Source: Synanceia verrucosa
Taxonomy: Eukaryota; Chordata; Actinopteri; Perciformes; Synanceiidae
Direction: 5' to 3'
NCBI GenBank assembly: GCA_029721515.1
Contig: CM056559.1
Span: forward strand, 16,516,501-16,580,500
Length of the DNA: 64,000 nt
Positions 52,823 through 62,860 of the stretch are shown piece by piece. A program made the position numbers and the translations under genes. Each line of letters starts with the position of its first letter. Positions within the stretch are counted from its first letter, which is position 1. A model generated the notes under the pieces. That model made no database searches. It was not told the DNA's origin and saw only the letters and a program-made list of their open reading frames with translations.

Positions 52823-54446
52823 CTAGACAAAAAATTCCTGAAGAAATTTTAATATGTGCCTGCACACATGACGCCGGACCCATGCGACGCCGGGCCACGT
52901 AGGCCCAGCCTGATGCATGCTGACCCTCTCCTGCACCGAAGCACGCACTTCGTGCGTGCCTGTCCCAGGTTCGTGTTGAAAACAAACACGCCGAAGCACG
53001 CACTACGTGCGTGCCTGTCCCAGGTTCATGTTGAAAACAAACACACCTTGTTTCCTGTGACGCTTAAATCAGAGTTTGGGGCTTTTACTTTGAAAGGATA
53101 GTCATCTCCACAGCTTCCCATGAGGAAAAAAGTTACCCCTCCGAAGTTTGGGGCTTTTATTTTGAAAAAACAGACTTTTATTTTGAAGGAAACAGCCTGA
53201 GCTTCCTGTCTGTGTGTGTGATCAATGATGTCATCCACTCTCTGTATCATTAGTAATGGGCAATCAGAAGCCTGTATCATATCATCACTTAATCTCTATA
53301 TGTGTGTCTATGTGGATCTGATACACACACACCAACAACCAGTCACACTCTGCCACTGATGATGAGCTGACCTGTCGAATCACCTCTCGTATAAAAAAAA
53401 CTATAAGCAGTAGAGCTTAGATTTTTGCATGTGAATGATGCTATGGTGATGGAGGTTCATGCATATCACCTAATTCTGCTGGCCACCCCTGCATGGCTTC
53501 AACACCCCATGGGGCACCCCTATGGAAAAGTCTAGGCGCGCCCCTGGTCTGTCCCCCACACTGGCTCTCACTGACTGCCATTGATTTCAAGCTGAGTCAG
53601 ACCCCGCCGAACTCCTCTCAATAACTCCCCAACCGTAAGGCGACAGCTTTGGGGTTTGGACCGTAGGCGGCAGGAGCTTGCGAGGATCGCAGCGATGTAA
53701 ATTTTATGTCTCTAGCCCACTCAGAAGCCCGTCAGCGGCAGGTTAAACACAAGAGGTTTTCCTGCTTTCTCACGCCTTTTCCTTTGAAAATTAACATTGG
53801 GCCCAATGGAGAGATTTTTGGAGATGCTGCCCTAATTAAGGGTCTGGAGCCAAAATCATAAATCTCAGAGACACAAGAGACACATCGCTACGACCGTGAC
53901 GAAATTTCCAACGTTTTGCTGTAAAAATTATGTCAGTGGAGTGAAGGTAGCCCTCACAATCGCGATTTAAAAATATTTTTTTCAGACGATTCTGAAACTG
54001 CTCTCCACTCTAGGTGTGTAGTTCTCCCACTCTAGTGCACGCAATAGACACCCATGTTAAAGGCTGATTTTTGAAGATTTCATGGTCTGGAAAAAGTTGA
54101 AATGCTGAAGAAACTATACATTTTTTTAATTGAAGATGAATTATGAATATGTTGCCAGGAAAATTTGCTGCGTTTTGAAAGTTAAATGGAGTTTCTAGGT
54201 GAAAGCATGAGGGAGCTGTGACTGTTTGTTCGATGAAGAAAAAAATTTGAAATCCGACCCTTTCCCCATTCATTCCTATGGGACTTTTTCGGCGGTTTTT
54301 GGGGTCTAGCGTCGCCATGGTAACACTTTGACGGAGAAAAGTAATAGCAGCCGTGGCACGATCGAGACGCACGTTTTGATATATGTCATGCCTGGGTGCA
54401 CCTTACGGTACGACCCGCATTAATTGCCGAAGGTGCGTCTATAATA
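52823..54446 (-). mobile_element. Element A, copy A10
   Basis: Carries a 55-bp tandem duplication of the hairpin segment: stems at 52941-52959 (loop TTC) and 52996-53014 (loop TAC). Middle variant y, right variant I. Confidence 0.8.
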
Positions 54447-54466
54447 AAAATAATAATAATAAAAAG

Positions 54467-54726
54467 AAACCCTCGTCCTGGATACTAATAAGCTGCGTTG
54501 CTGGCCAATACACACTCACTGTATGTTTTTGGGATGGATTTTTGGGGATTTTTTTATCATTTTTCATCAATTATGTATGTTTTTGGACCTACTTCAAGCA
54601 TTCATGGCAGGCTTCGCCTGCCATGAATGCTAAGACACTTGGGGAACCCCCCCAAAAGCAATATTATTATGGGCCGCCGTGCTCGAACGGCGGGCTGCGC
54701 CCGCCTTGCTCGACGGCAGGCACATA
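54467..54726. mobile_element. Element B, copy B8, with a changed terminal stem
   Basis: First stem 54598-54630 is standard. In the terminal stem the inner arms are GGCGGGC (54689-54695) and GCCCGCC (54699-54705) with loop TGC, against GGCTGGC/GCCAGCC with TTC elsewhere. One T-A pair has become G-C on both sides. Confidence 0.8.
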
Positions 54727-54744
54727 ATAATAGGAAAAAAAAAT

Positions 54745-55016
54745 AAACCCTCGTCCTGAATACTAATAAGCGCGTTGCTGGCTTAAAACACAGCGTTTTT
54801 ATGATTTTTGGATGGATTTTTTGGGTATTTTTTGGTATTTTTATCATTTTACATCATATATGTGTGTTTTGGACCTACTACAAGCATTCATGGCAGGCTT
54901 CGCCTGCCATGAATGCTGAGACACTTGGGGAATCCCCCCCAAAAGGAATAGTAATATGTGCCGCCGTGCTCGCAAGGCTGGCTTCGCCAGCCTTGCTCGA
55001 CGGCAGGCACATAATA
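54745..55016. mobile_element. Element B, copy B9
   Basis: First stem 54884-54916 and a standard terminal palindrome ending GGCACATA at 55008-55015. The next units are E copies, not A. Confidence 0.8.
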
Positions 55017-55196
55017 AACATTACAGTTTCAATAAACATTACAGTTTCACAGTCTGCTCGGGCCCTAATAAACATTACAGTTTCAATAGGTCCCTTGCGG
55101 ACCTGTTTCACAGTCCGCTCAGGCCCAAATAATAAACATTACAGTTTCAATAGGTCCCTTGCGGACCTGTTTCACAGTCCGCTCGGGCCCTAATAA
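55017..55196 (-). mobile_element. Array of four element E copies
   Basis: AACATTACAGTTTC starts at 55017, 55035, 55071 and 55135. The last two are full units (64-bp step): AACATTACAGTTTCAATAG, GTCCCTTGCGGACC, TGTTTCACAGTCCGC, TCGGGCCC. The first is only 18 bp. The second lacks the internal AATAGGTCCCTTGCGGACCTG, a deletion between two AGTTTC/TGTTTC repeats. Each full unit can form AGGTCC/GGACCT and GCGGAC/GTCCGC hairpins. All are linked by AATAA. Confidence 0.8.
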
Positions 55197-56012
55197 CTAG
55201 AAAACCGCAAGCGGTTATGTAGGACCCTCGCGGTTTGTCGCGGTCGGGCATCAGATGGGGACGGCGGTGCGAGCATGGGGCAATAAACGTCAAGCGATTC
55301 CGACAATACACAAAGGAGTTATGGCCATTCGATGGTTCAAAGTGGAAATCACGCCAAAATGAAGAGTTGAAACAAAATGGCCGACTTCCTGTTTGGAATA
55401 GACAGTTGGTGCAAGTGACTTTTTTCTGCGTATGGTCAAGGTACATGTGTATACCGTTTTTCGTGTTCCAACTCCATAAACACCCCTATGGGGAGGGTTT
55501 TTTGAAAATTTCAAGGGGGCGCTATGGGGCCATTTTGCCCCACCCATTAGTGTGGACCACATCAGATGTCAGAGGTCGCCACCCTTGACCTGTGTATCAA
55601 CTTTCACGATGATACGAGTTTCTTCAAGCCATCAAAAAGCCAAAGAACTGGTCACTTCCTATTACCACTGGGGGGCGCCATGAGTAAGGCATAACATTAA
55701 TATATTAGCACGTTCAGGGCTGAGTCCCGGTCATGCTCAGAAAATTTGAAGCTGCTCGGATAGAGTATGCGAATGTGAGAGTCATTCGAATTTATACGGC
55801 GAATTCGCCAAAGTTTGTCGAGCCCTAGCGGCCATGCCGTCTGCCCTAATTATGTGCAGAGCACAACTTTTGCTGAGCTAGGTTTGGAGATGAAGTGTAC
55901 CAAATTTCAAGTCGATCGGACGAAATCCCTTGGACGAGTTTGTTTTCATCAGAAATTCCAAAATTCAAAATGGCCGACTTCCTGTTTGAAGTAGACAATT
56001 GGTGCAAGAGAC
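55197..56012 (-). mobile_element. Element D, copy D2, cut by an assembly gap
   Basis: Starts CTAGAAAACCGCAAGCGGTT after CCCTAATAA, the cleanest example of the D terminal hairpin. Continues through GTCGCGGTCGGGCATCAGAT, GGCCGACTTCCTGTTTGGAA and a second AATGGCCGACTTCCTG just before the N run. The right end is lost in the gap. Confidence 0.75.
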
Positions 56013-56512
56013 NNNNNNNNNNNNNNNNNNNNNNNNNNNNNNNNNNNNNNNNNNNNNNNNNNNNNNNNNNNNNNNNNNNNNNNNNNNNNNNNNNNNNNNN
56101 NNNNNNNNNNNNNNNNNNNNNNNNNNNNNNNNNNNNNNNNNNNNNNNNNNNNNNNNNNNNNNNNNNNNNNNNNNNNNNNNNNNNNNNNNNNNNNNNNNNN
56201 NNNNNNNNNNNNNNNNNNNNNNNNNNNNNNNNNNNNNNNNNNNNNNNNNNNNNNNNNNNNNNNNNNNNNNNNNNNNNNNNNNNNNNNNNNNNNNNNNNNN
56301 NNNNNNNNNNNNNNNNNNNNNNNNNNNNNNNNNNNNNNNNNNNNNNNNNNNNNNNNNNNNNNNNNNNNNNNNNNNNNNNNNNNNNNNNNNNNNNNNNNNN
56401 NNNNNNNNNNNNNNNNNNNNNNNNNNNNNNNNNNNNNNNNNNNNNNNNNNNNNNNNNNNNNNNNNNNNNNNNNNNNNNNNNNNNNNNNNNNNNNNNNNNN
56501 NNNNNNNNNNNN
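56013..56512. other. Assembly gap (500 N)
   Basis: A 500-N placeholder, true length unknown. It begins inside a D element, where near-identical copies would confuse assembly. Confidence 1.
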
Positions 56513-57640
56513 CTTTGAATCGATTGTCATATTAGTTCCTAAAGATCGATTCGTCTGTCCAGAGATCGCATGTTTCCCCAGTGAACTTTAACATTCACCC
56601 CACTTCAGTGAAGCTCTCAAAACAATGAACACGGCATCTGATAACGGTGAAGTTAGCCCATGCTTTAGCCAAGGCCCGGCTTTGAAAACACACAAAATGC
56701 TCAAAGCTACTATCTGGTAGTACTGTCATCAGACCAGTTCATACTCTGACAGTGAGCGCAAATCTGCGCGGAGTGGCCGCTCCTCTCAGAGCTTTTTTTG
56801 AAATTTCCGTGAATCGAAAGATTCTCATTTTTAACGTGGGTCGAATATACATGCTGGCAGAGTTTTGTGTGGCACCAGTGTGCTTTGAGGACGCGCGGAG
56901 CTCCGTGGAGGACACTCCGCGTCCGTTCCACCCAAATATTAATTAGCCTTTACACCCCAATTGTCAATAAGCTGCTAGATGTTTTTTTTCACTGAAAACT
57001 TGATGAATATTGCCAACAGACCTGACCGGTTTGTGTAGTGCAGCATCAGTAAACAAAAAGCACTGTAGCCTCATACAAAGTAGCCCATCACGTGCAAGGT
57101 GCAAACAAACCTCACACAATGGCAGAGGAGCTGATACGGCCAGCAGCAGTGGACATGGTCACAATCATGCCAGCTCATTTTATTAATCTATTTTGATGAT
57201 CAGGTGATTGTATGCAAACTGCTGGTACCAGCAACTTATATACAGTGATGAGCTACAAATCTCTTACTGTGCAATAACAATTTAATATTTTACTGCAATA
57301 ATATTACTGTTTAAGTTGTTCCAGTCTCAACATGTTTCAAATGTTCTCCACCGTTTTCATGCCTGGCAATTGTATCAACATTCTGGCAGGGACTGAATCC
57401 TTACAGCCGTCATTAACTACCAACACTTCATTAATTTACTGTTATTTGTAACAATATATAATACTAGTATTAATATATTTGCATAAGTATTTAGTCATAT
57501 ATTTCAGGTAATCTCCAAAAAAATATTTGCATTAACATGTAAAAAGTGTTTTCATAACACTAACCCAAATCAATACTGGATCGGATCGAATCAAATCAAA
57601 TCGAGCTGGTGTGATAATCAATTCTGACTCTTGAGAATGT
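56513..57640. other. Unassigned stretch
   Basis: No gene recognised. The segment 56745-56940 is somewhat GC-richer (GACGCGCGGAGCTCCG) and has short frames on both strands, but no family match. The D element does not visibly resume after the gap. Confidence 0.4.
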
Positions 57641-57644
57641 CGAA

Positions 57645-57930
57645 TCCATCCATCCATTTTCTACACGCTTATCCTCATAGGGTCATGGCGAGGATTGCTG
57701 GAGCCTATCCCAGCTGTTTTTAGGGCAGAAGGCAGGGTACACCCTGGACAAATCGCTTCCACCTCATGGCAGGGCACAGATGGATGGTGGGAGGAGTACC
57801 CAGAGAGAACCCACTTGAACACGGGAGAACATGCAAACTCCACACAGAAAGGCTCGGGCCGGGAATCAACCCTGTTACCTTCTTGCTGTGAGGTGATAGT
57901 GCTAACCACTACAACACCCGTGCCGCCTCT
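57645..57930 (-). mobile_element. tRNA-derived SINE with (GGAT)n tail
   Basis: On the minus strand: GGCGGCACGGGTGTTGTAG, TGGTTAGCAC (A-box region, 57918-57898), CTCACAGCAAGAAGG, GGGTTGATTCCC (B box, 57872-57861), then CTGTGTGGAGTTTGCATGTT and a tail of GGATGGATGG (57655-57646). Internal polymerase III boxes plus a tandem tail identify a tRNA-type SINE. The body is a very common dispersed fish sequence. Confidence 0.8.
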
Positions 57931-58379
57931 TGAAATTGAATCGATTCTTGAAATCTGAATTGAGACCCAGCCCTACCATTGGCCTTCAAAAAGGAGCCGC
58001 TTTCTATGGTAGCTGTCACAATCCAGTCAGCAGAATAATTCACAGTCAGGTCTTTGTCATGTTAAATCACGTCCACTGCCATTTCATTTACTGTGCTGGA
58101 TTGGTATTGACACGCTGCCAGGAGTCCACATGCACAGAAGAGAGGAGTTTCCTGTCATTGTGCAGAAATCATCAATTAAACATTTCTTTTTCTCCAGCCA
58201 CATAGACTGCTGATGTGTCATTACTGGGGAATAATAGTCGCATATTTAAAAGCAGGCCTGTGTTAGGGAGACCGTAAGCTGACCTGCTCTTCACCCACCT
58301 GTTATTCGCTGATGTGAAGACAAGGTCTTTGGCAGCGCTCACATGTTGTATGCATGATCCTTCAAGCGGAGAATATTTC

Positions 58380-58530
58380 AACTTTGTAGGGGCTGCTTTT
58401 CGTCCATTTCGTGTGCTCCGTGTGCGAGCTCCCCAAAATGCTCGAATTTCAGGGGCGGGCTGCAGGAATGTACAAATTTATACAGCTTTTTAACGTTGGG
58501 AAATGGGCAAAATTTGGGAAAACATGTATA
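58380..58530 (-). mobile_element. D-family terminus fragment
   Basis: The right-hand D terminus only: CCCCAAAATGCTCGAATTTC, TACAAATTTATACAGC, TTTTAACGTTGGGAAATGG, GGGAAAACATGTATAGGAA, followed by TAATAAATAA. It is preceded by unrelated DNA. Confidence 0.65.
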
Positions 58531-58544
58531 GGAATAATAAATAA

Positions 58545-59530
58545 CTTGAAAAACTGCAAGCAGTTATATAGAGACCCTCGCTGGTGTGTCTCGGTCGAGC
58601 ATCAGATGGGGACGGGTGCAGGCAGGGGACAATAAACGTGAAGTGATTTGGACAATACAGAGAAGGAGTTATAGCTATTTGATGGTTCAATGTGGAAATC
58701 ACACCAAGAGACTTTTTGTGCATCTGGTCAACTTACACCTGTGTGCCGATTTTCATGTTCCATCTCTATAAAAATTCTTATAGGGAGGGCTTTTTGAAAT
58801 TTTCAAGGGAGTGCTATAGAGCTATTTTGTCCTGTCCTAGGCGTGGCCCCATCAGGTGTTAGAGTTTGCCACCCTTGACCTGTGTGTATGAACTGTCATG
58901 ATAATACGAGTTTATTAAAGCCATCAAAGAAGCCAAAGAACTGGTCACTTTCACTCTTACCGCCCGAGCACCATGAGTGGGCATGACATGCCACGCCCTT
59001 TGACCTAATAATGTGCAGAGCACAACTTTTGCTCCAGCTAGGTCTGGAGATGATCTGTACCAAATATCAAATTCGATCGGATGAAATCCCACCAGTTCAG
59101 TATGTTTTCATCAGAAAATCAAAAATTCAAAATGGCCCGATTTCCTCTTGGAATTTGAGCTTCCTGCCAAGAGGCAATTTTGTTCCTCTAGGTATGCTTG
59201 ACATCTGTATTGATTTTCATTGAGGCTGCTCGCGTCATCGACATTCCCTATGGGAATTTTTCAACAGTGTAGGGTGCACTATGGAGCCATTTTTGTCCCG
59301 CCTATTAGCGTGGCCCTCATCAAATGTTAGAGGATTTGCCACCCTCGACCTGTGCAACTAAAGATTTCATGATGATAGGAGTTTATTAAAACCATCAAAA
59401 AGCGAAAGGTATTTGGAGACACCAAAATGATTGGCCAAACAAAATGGCTGACTTCCTGTTTGGAATAAACAATTGGTGCAAGAGACCTTTTTGTGCGTCT
59501 GGTCACCTGGCACATGTGTGCCGGTGGATA
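58545..59530 (-). mobile_element. Element D, copy D3, diverged
   Basis: The left terminus is CTTG instead of CTAG, with hairpin AACTGCAAGCAGTT. Both arms of the usual AACCGC/GCGGTT have changed together (C-G to T-A and its partner), so pairing is kept. The order GTCTCGGTCGAGCATCAG, GGTCTGGAGATGATCTG, AAAATGGCTGACTTCCTG follows, with an inverted repetition of the middle part near 59300-59470. Ends about 59530. Confidence 0.6.
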
Positions 59531-60150
59531 TTGTCGATCCCTTACGAGGTACTAGCTCCTCACCTCCAGATGCTACTGTGCTGTCACTGTCTACATTCGA
59601 CATTGCTTCTCACACTGTTGAATAGTATAAAGTTCAGCCTGCTGCGAGTGCACTCAGCTTGCTTTTTTAGGCAGCATAATGAAGCCCTCACCTTTCGTTA
59701 AGCAGGCGTGGTGGATTTGGCTGACTACTGGGTTCTGTGCTTGATTTGATATGCAACAGAGCCTGCTTTTAAAATATTAATATTGCAATAATAATCTTAA
59801 TTTAATTGTGGCATCCAAAATCGATCGATTAATTGTGCAGTCCTCACGCCATGCTATTTGTTTTTGAATGACACAACATTCCGATTCACATTGTTCCAAC
59901 TAAGCTTTTGGGGAAACACGTGCGCTAGTTCCAGCGTTCAGTGTTAGCTGTAAACATTGGAGATTTGCTTTGTTAGGACAATGCTGTTGGGAAACACTTT
60001 GCGTCGTAGATCCATCATTCTAACTGAGGAAGTTAGCAACAAGCGTTTTGGGGGAAGCGGGCCCGGGTGCTGAATTTCAACCAGTTAAAAGTCACTGTGG
60101 TGACTTCTGCTGAGAACAGGCTGTTTCTGTCTGCTTACCTTTCAATGTTT
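59531..60150. other. Unassigned stretch with an old ATCGATTAAT repeat
   Basis: Around 59775-59850, AATATTGCAATAATAATC and AAAATCGATCGATTAATTG, then GTGCAGTCCTC, look like the end of a common fish dispersed repeat. Nothing else was recognised. Confidence 0.35.
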
Positions 60151-60224
60151 ATGAGCTGTGTCTATCCATGTCCCTCTTGGGGAGAGTATGCAGCTCTGCT
60201 AGCCCTCTCCATGCGCTAATGTTT

Positions 60225-60372
60225 TGCATGATGGATTCTACGGCTATGGCTGGTCGAGACGCTGTCTTTCAGCCTTACCACTTTGAACCTGAATCGGACC
60301 CAGAAGGAGAGAAGTTCCTGAAAAGTTTCAGACTCTGCGGCTGCAGCAGGACACGTTGGTGAATGGTTAGTT
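60225..60372 (+). pseudogene. Short exon-like fragment, family unknown
   Basis: A frame reads QPYHFEPESDPEGEKFLKSF and, after an apparent one-base shift, LRLQQDTLVNG. This is the acidic/aromatic style of a multicopy fish domain, but I cannot name it with confidence. No start codon or splice site is convincing. Confidence 0.25.
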
Positions 60373-62760
60373 AAAAAATACTGTATTGTCTGGATGTCAC
60401 TGAGTTTTGTCATATGTGTTGTTATAGTTGCACAGGCTTGTAGCTAATGCTATCTCCAGCTAACTGTAAGAAGGGTAGTATTCACAGTGAGAACAAACCA
60501 TACACTTTCTTAGTTTTTAAATTAAATAAACTATAAATACTGTATATGTATACAGTATTAGTATACCTATATCTATACAGTATAGTATACAGTCCTTGAA
60601 AACACCAGGCATTTCTGCGTTGACCGGAAAAAGTGATGATCACGATGGGGTGTGCCTCTACAAGGATTGTATCGCCAGCTACCCGGCCTGGCATACATAC
60701 TGCAGCGTTTTTGTTGTCCACACGTTGGCCTGTAAGCGGGCTTTGTCTGAATGGATTCACCAGGCTGGAAACTGTTTGTTCACATCCCACTGCCCTCATT
60801 AACATTTCACTGCCCTCCCTCTTTACTGCTATTGCACACACACACACACACACAATGTAGTAACCGTGGGCTCTGAGGGACTGACAAGCAGTTGAACAAC
60901 ACTGTAGGAGAAGATTTTCTTTCCTCCTCTTCCTCCTCTCACATTCTCTGCAGTGATCTCTGTGCTCGCTGTGTTTTTATCACGTTTCCAGCCTGGGCCT
61001 TAAAATGTTATTCTGCTTTGCTGTTTCGTATGAAAGGTTTGGAGAGGAGGACAAACCAGAACTGAGCCGTCAGTACAACAGGATTACACTTGAACACACC
61101 AGGAGCTATGTTTAGTGCTTTAATTTGAGTTGTCCTTGTCCAGTCATAATTTATGAGTTCAAGAGTAAGTAAATATCAGCACAAACGCCCATGCTTGAAG
61201 TCAGACTTCCGACTCGTAAAGTCTTCATCAGCCCAGACTTGACCTAGCACATAATCCTAGATGGCAGCGCCTTGGATTAGCGCGGTGTATCATTATACTT
61301 AACAGCCACAGTAGAGTCAAACGTTTTTTTCCGCACTTTGTAATTATGCAGGAAACCAAACACACATCCTCCGGCGTCTTCTTTTATTGCCTATCAATTT
61401 GTGTGTGAGGACCTCATATTGCTCCATTAGCTCTTTGCATTCCGACAGAGCAAGCATAACAAACTTTTCATTGGAGGTGTCCATCTTGGTTTTCTGACTT
61501 GTTTACTCGAACGCCATCAACTTGGGTGTAGCGTCACATTCCCAGTTATGAATCCCAACTTCTGATACAACCAGAATGCAGCGTAACATCACACCCTTTT
61601 TTTGCTTTGGTGATGCTGGGCGTGATGTTGGATCTTTTTCCCAACATCGCTCTGTTAAAGCGACTGAATTTGTTTCTGTAATTACTGACTAAAACATTTA
61701 GTCTAGCACTAAAAGTCAACTACAGCGATGACAACACAATGAGTGTGATTTGACAAAGTGTTTTTTTAATTTAAGTCTTTTCCATCCCACACGCTTGCCA
61801 CCAGAAATAAAGGCTAACAGTTGGTCAGCAGGAATTATACAAGACTAGGTGAGTCATTACAAGCAGCAAACCTGAAGTGATTTTTTTATTGGTAATTTTG
61901 ATGGTGCAACCAAAACAAACATAAACGGAAAACACAAAGACACAGCAGTCACTTATGCCTCACAGTAATTGGTTCACAGATTCAATCCCAGGAATGAAGT
62001 GCCGCTCAGTCTGACAGCATCTGAACACTGAAACCAGCCTGATTCTGTTGCCATGTCATTTCTGCGTTGGTAAATTGACTTGTATTTTGTATCTCCTCTT
62101 TTGTCTTCCCCTAACCACTCAAAGCATTCATTCATCTGTTCACTCACTGAGGTGGACATGCTGCCATGCATGGAGCCAGTCTGTCCTTCTGGATCTAAAC
62201 ACTCATTCCGCACACTGAATGAGTTGAGCATTTTGTATCCCGTGAAGACACTCCCCGACATGCAGACTGGAGGATCTGAGGGATCAGACAGCTGAGTTTT
62301 CTCAGTAGTTGGACAGTTGACTTCCTCTCCTGCTACTTTACATAAAGTATAAAGTAAGAATCAATGATGTGATCTGCAAAGCTCTGAGTGTTAGGATGTG
62401 GGGGTGTGATGGCTGGTCTGTCCACATCCAGGAGGAGAGAGAAGGAGATAGGAGCAATAGCGGGCTTGGCAAAATTGGATAAAGTGGCAATTTCTCTGCA
62501 GAGATTGTTGTGGAATAGTGCAGCAAAGTGAGGAACATATGTAGATAGTAGAAACTGAAGTCTATTTGGGATCTTTATTTGCTGCACTCTGTACCAGCAC
62601 AGTAACAGTCTAGGCGACCATCTCTGGAGGACACTTTGGTTGGAGGCTAGATTTGTGTGTATTTAGGCTGTTGTGTCCAGCTAATATGGTGGCTGAAGCT
62701 GCTGGCTAACACATAGGAAGAACACTGGAGTCAGAAGTCAGTTTGAGGTATAGTCTATTG
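60373..62760. other. Intergenic stretch, nothing assigned
   Basis: It includes a small inverted A/T repeat (TATACAGTAT around 60540-60592) and (CA)n at 60834-60854. Short frames near 61974-62587 have no recognisable motif. Confidence 0.4.
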
Positions 62761-62764
62761 TCCC

Positions 62765-62860
62765 AACAGATTCAAGATTCAAGAGGTTTATTCTCATATA
62801 CCCCAGTAAAACAGAGAGTAACACTGGGTAATGAAATTCTGTACTTGTGAGTTCCATTCA
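62765..62860 (-). repeat. LINE/SINE-type 3' tail, minus strand
   Basis: ATTCAAGATTCAAGAGGTTT, then ATTCTCATATACCCCAGTAA and GGGTAATGAAATTCTGTAC. Read on the minus strand this ends in an AATAAACC..CTTGAATCTTGAAT tail, a common fish retroposon 3' end with heptamer tail repeats. Confidence 0.45.

Noticed and set aside
18252..54372. An 80-110 residue minus-strand frame (containing FPGNIFIIHLQLKKC) recurring in many A copies, and another with KVCFFKIKAPNFGGVTFF
   Set aside because: Recurrence follows from near-identical DNA copies. Frames are shifted by one-base indels in sister copies (A1, A4, A5) with no sign of frame conservation, and no protein family is recognisable.
60482..60853. 123-codon minus-strand frame beginning in the (CA)n run
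   Set aside because: The start lies in a microsatellite and no motif or family is visible.
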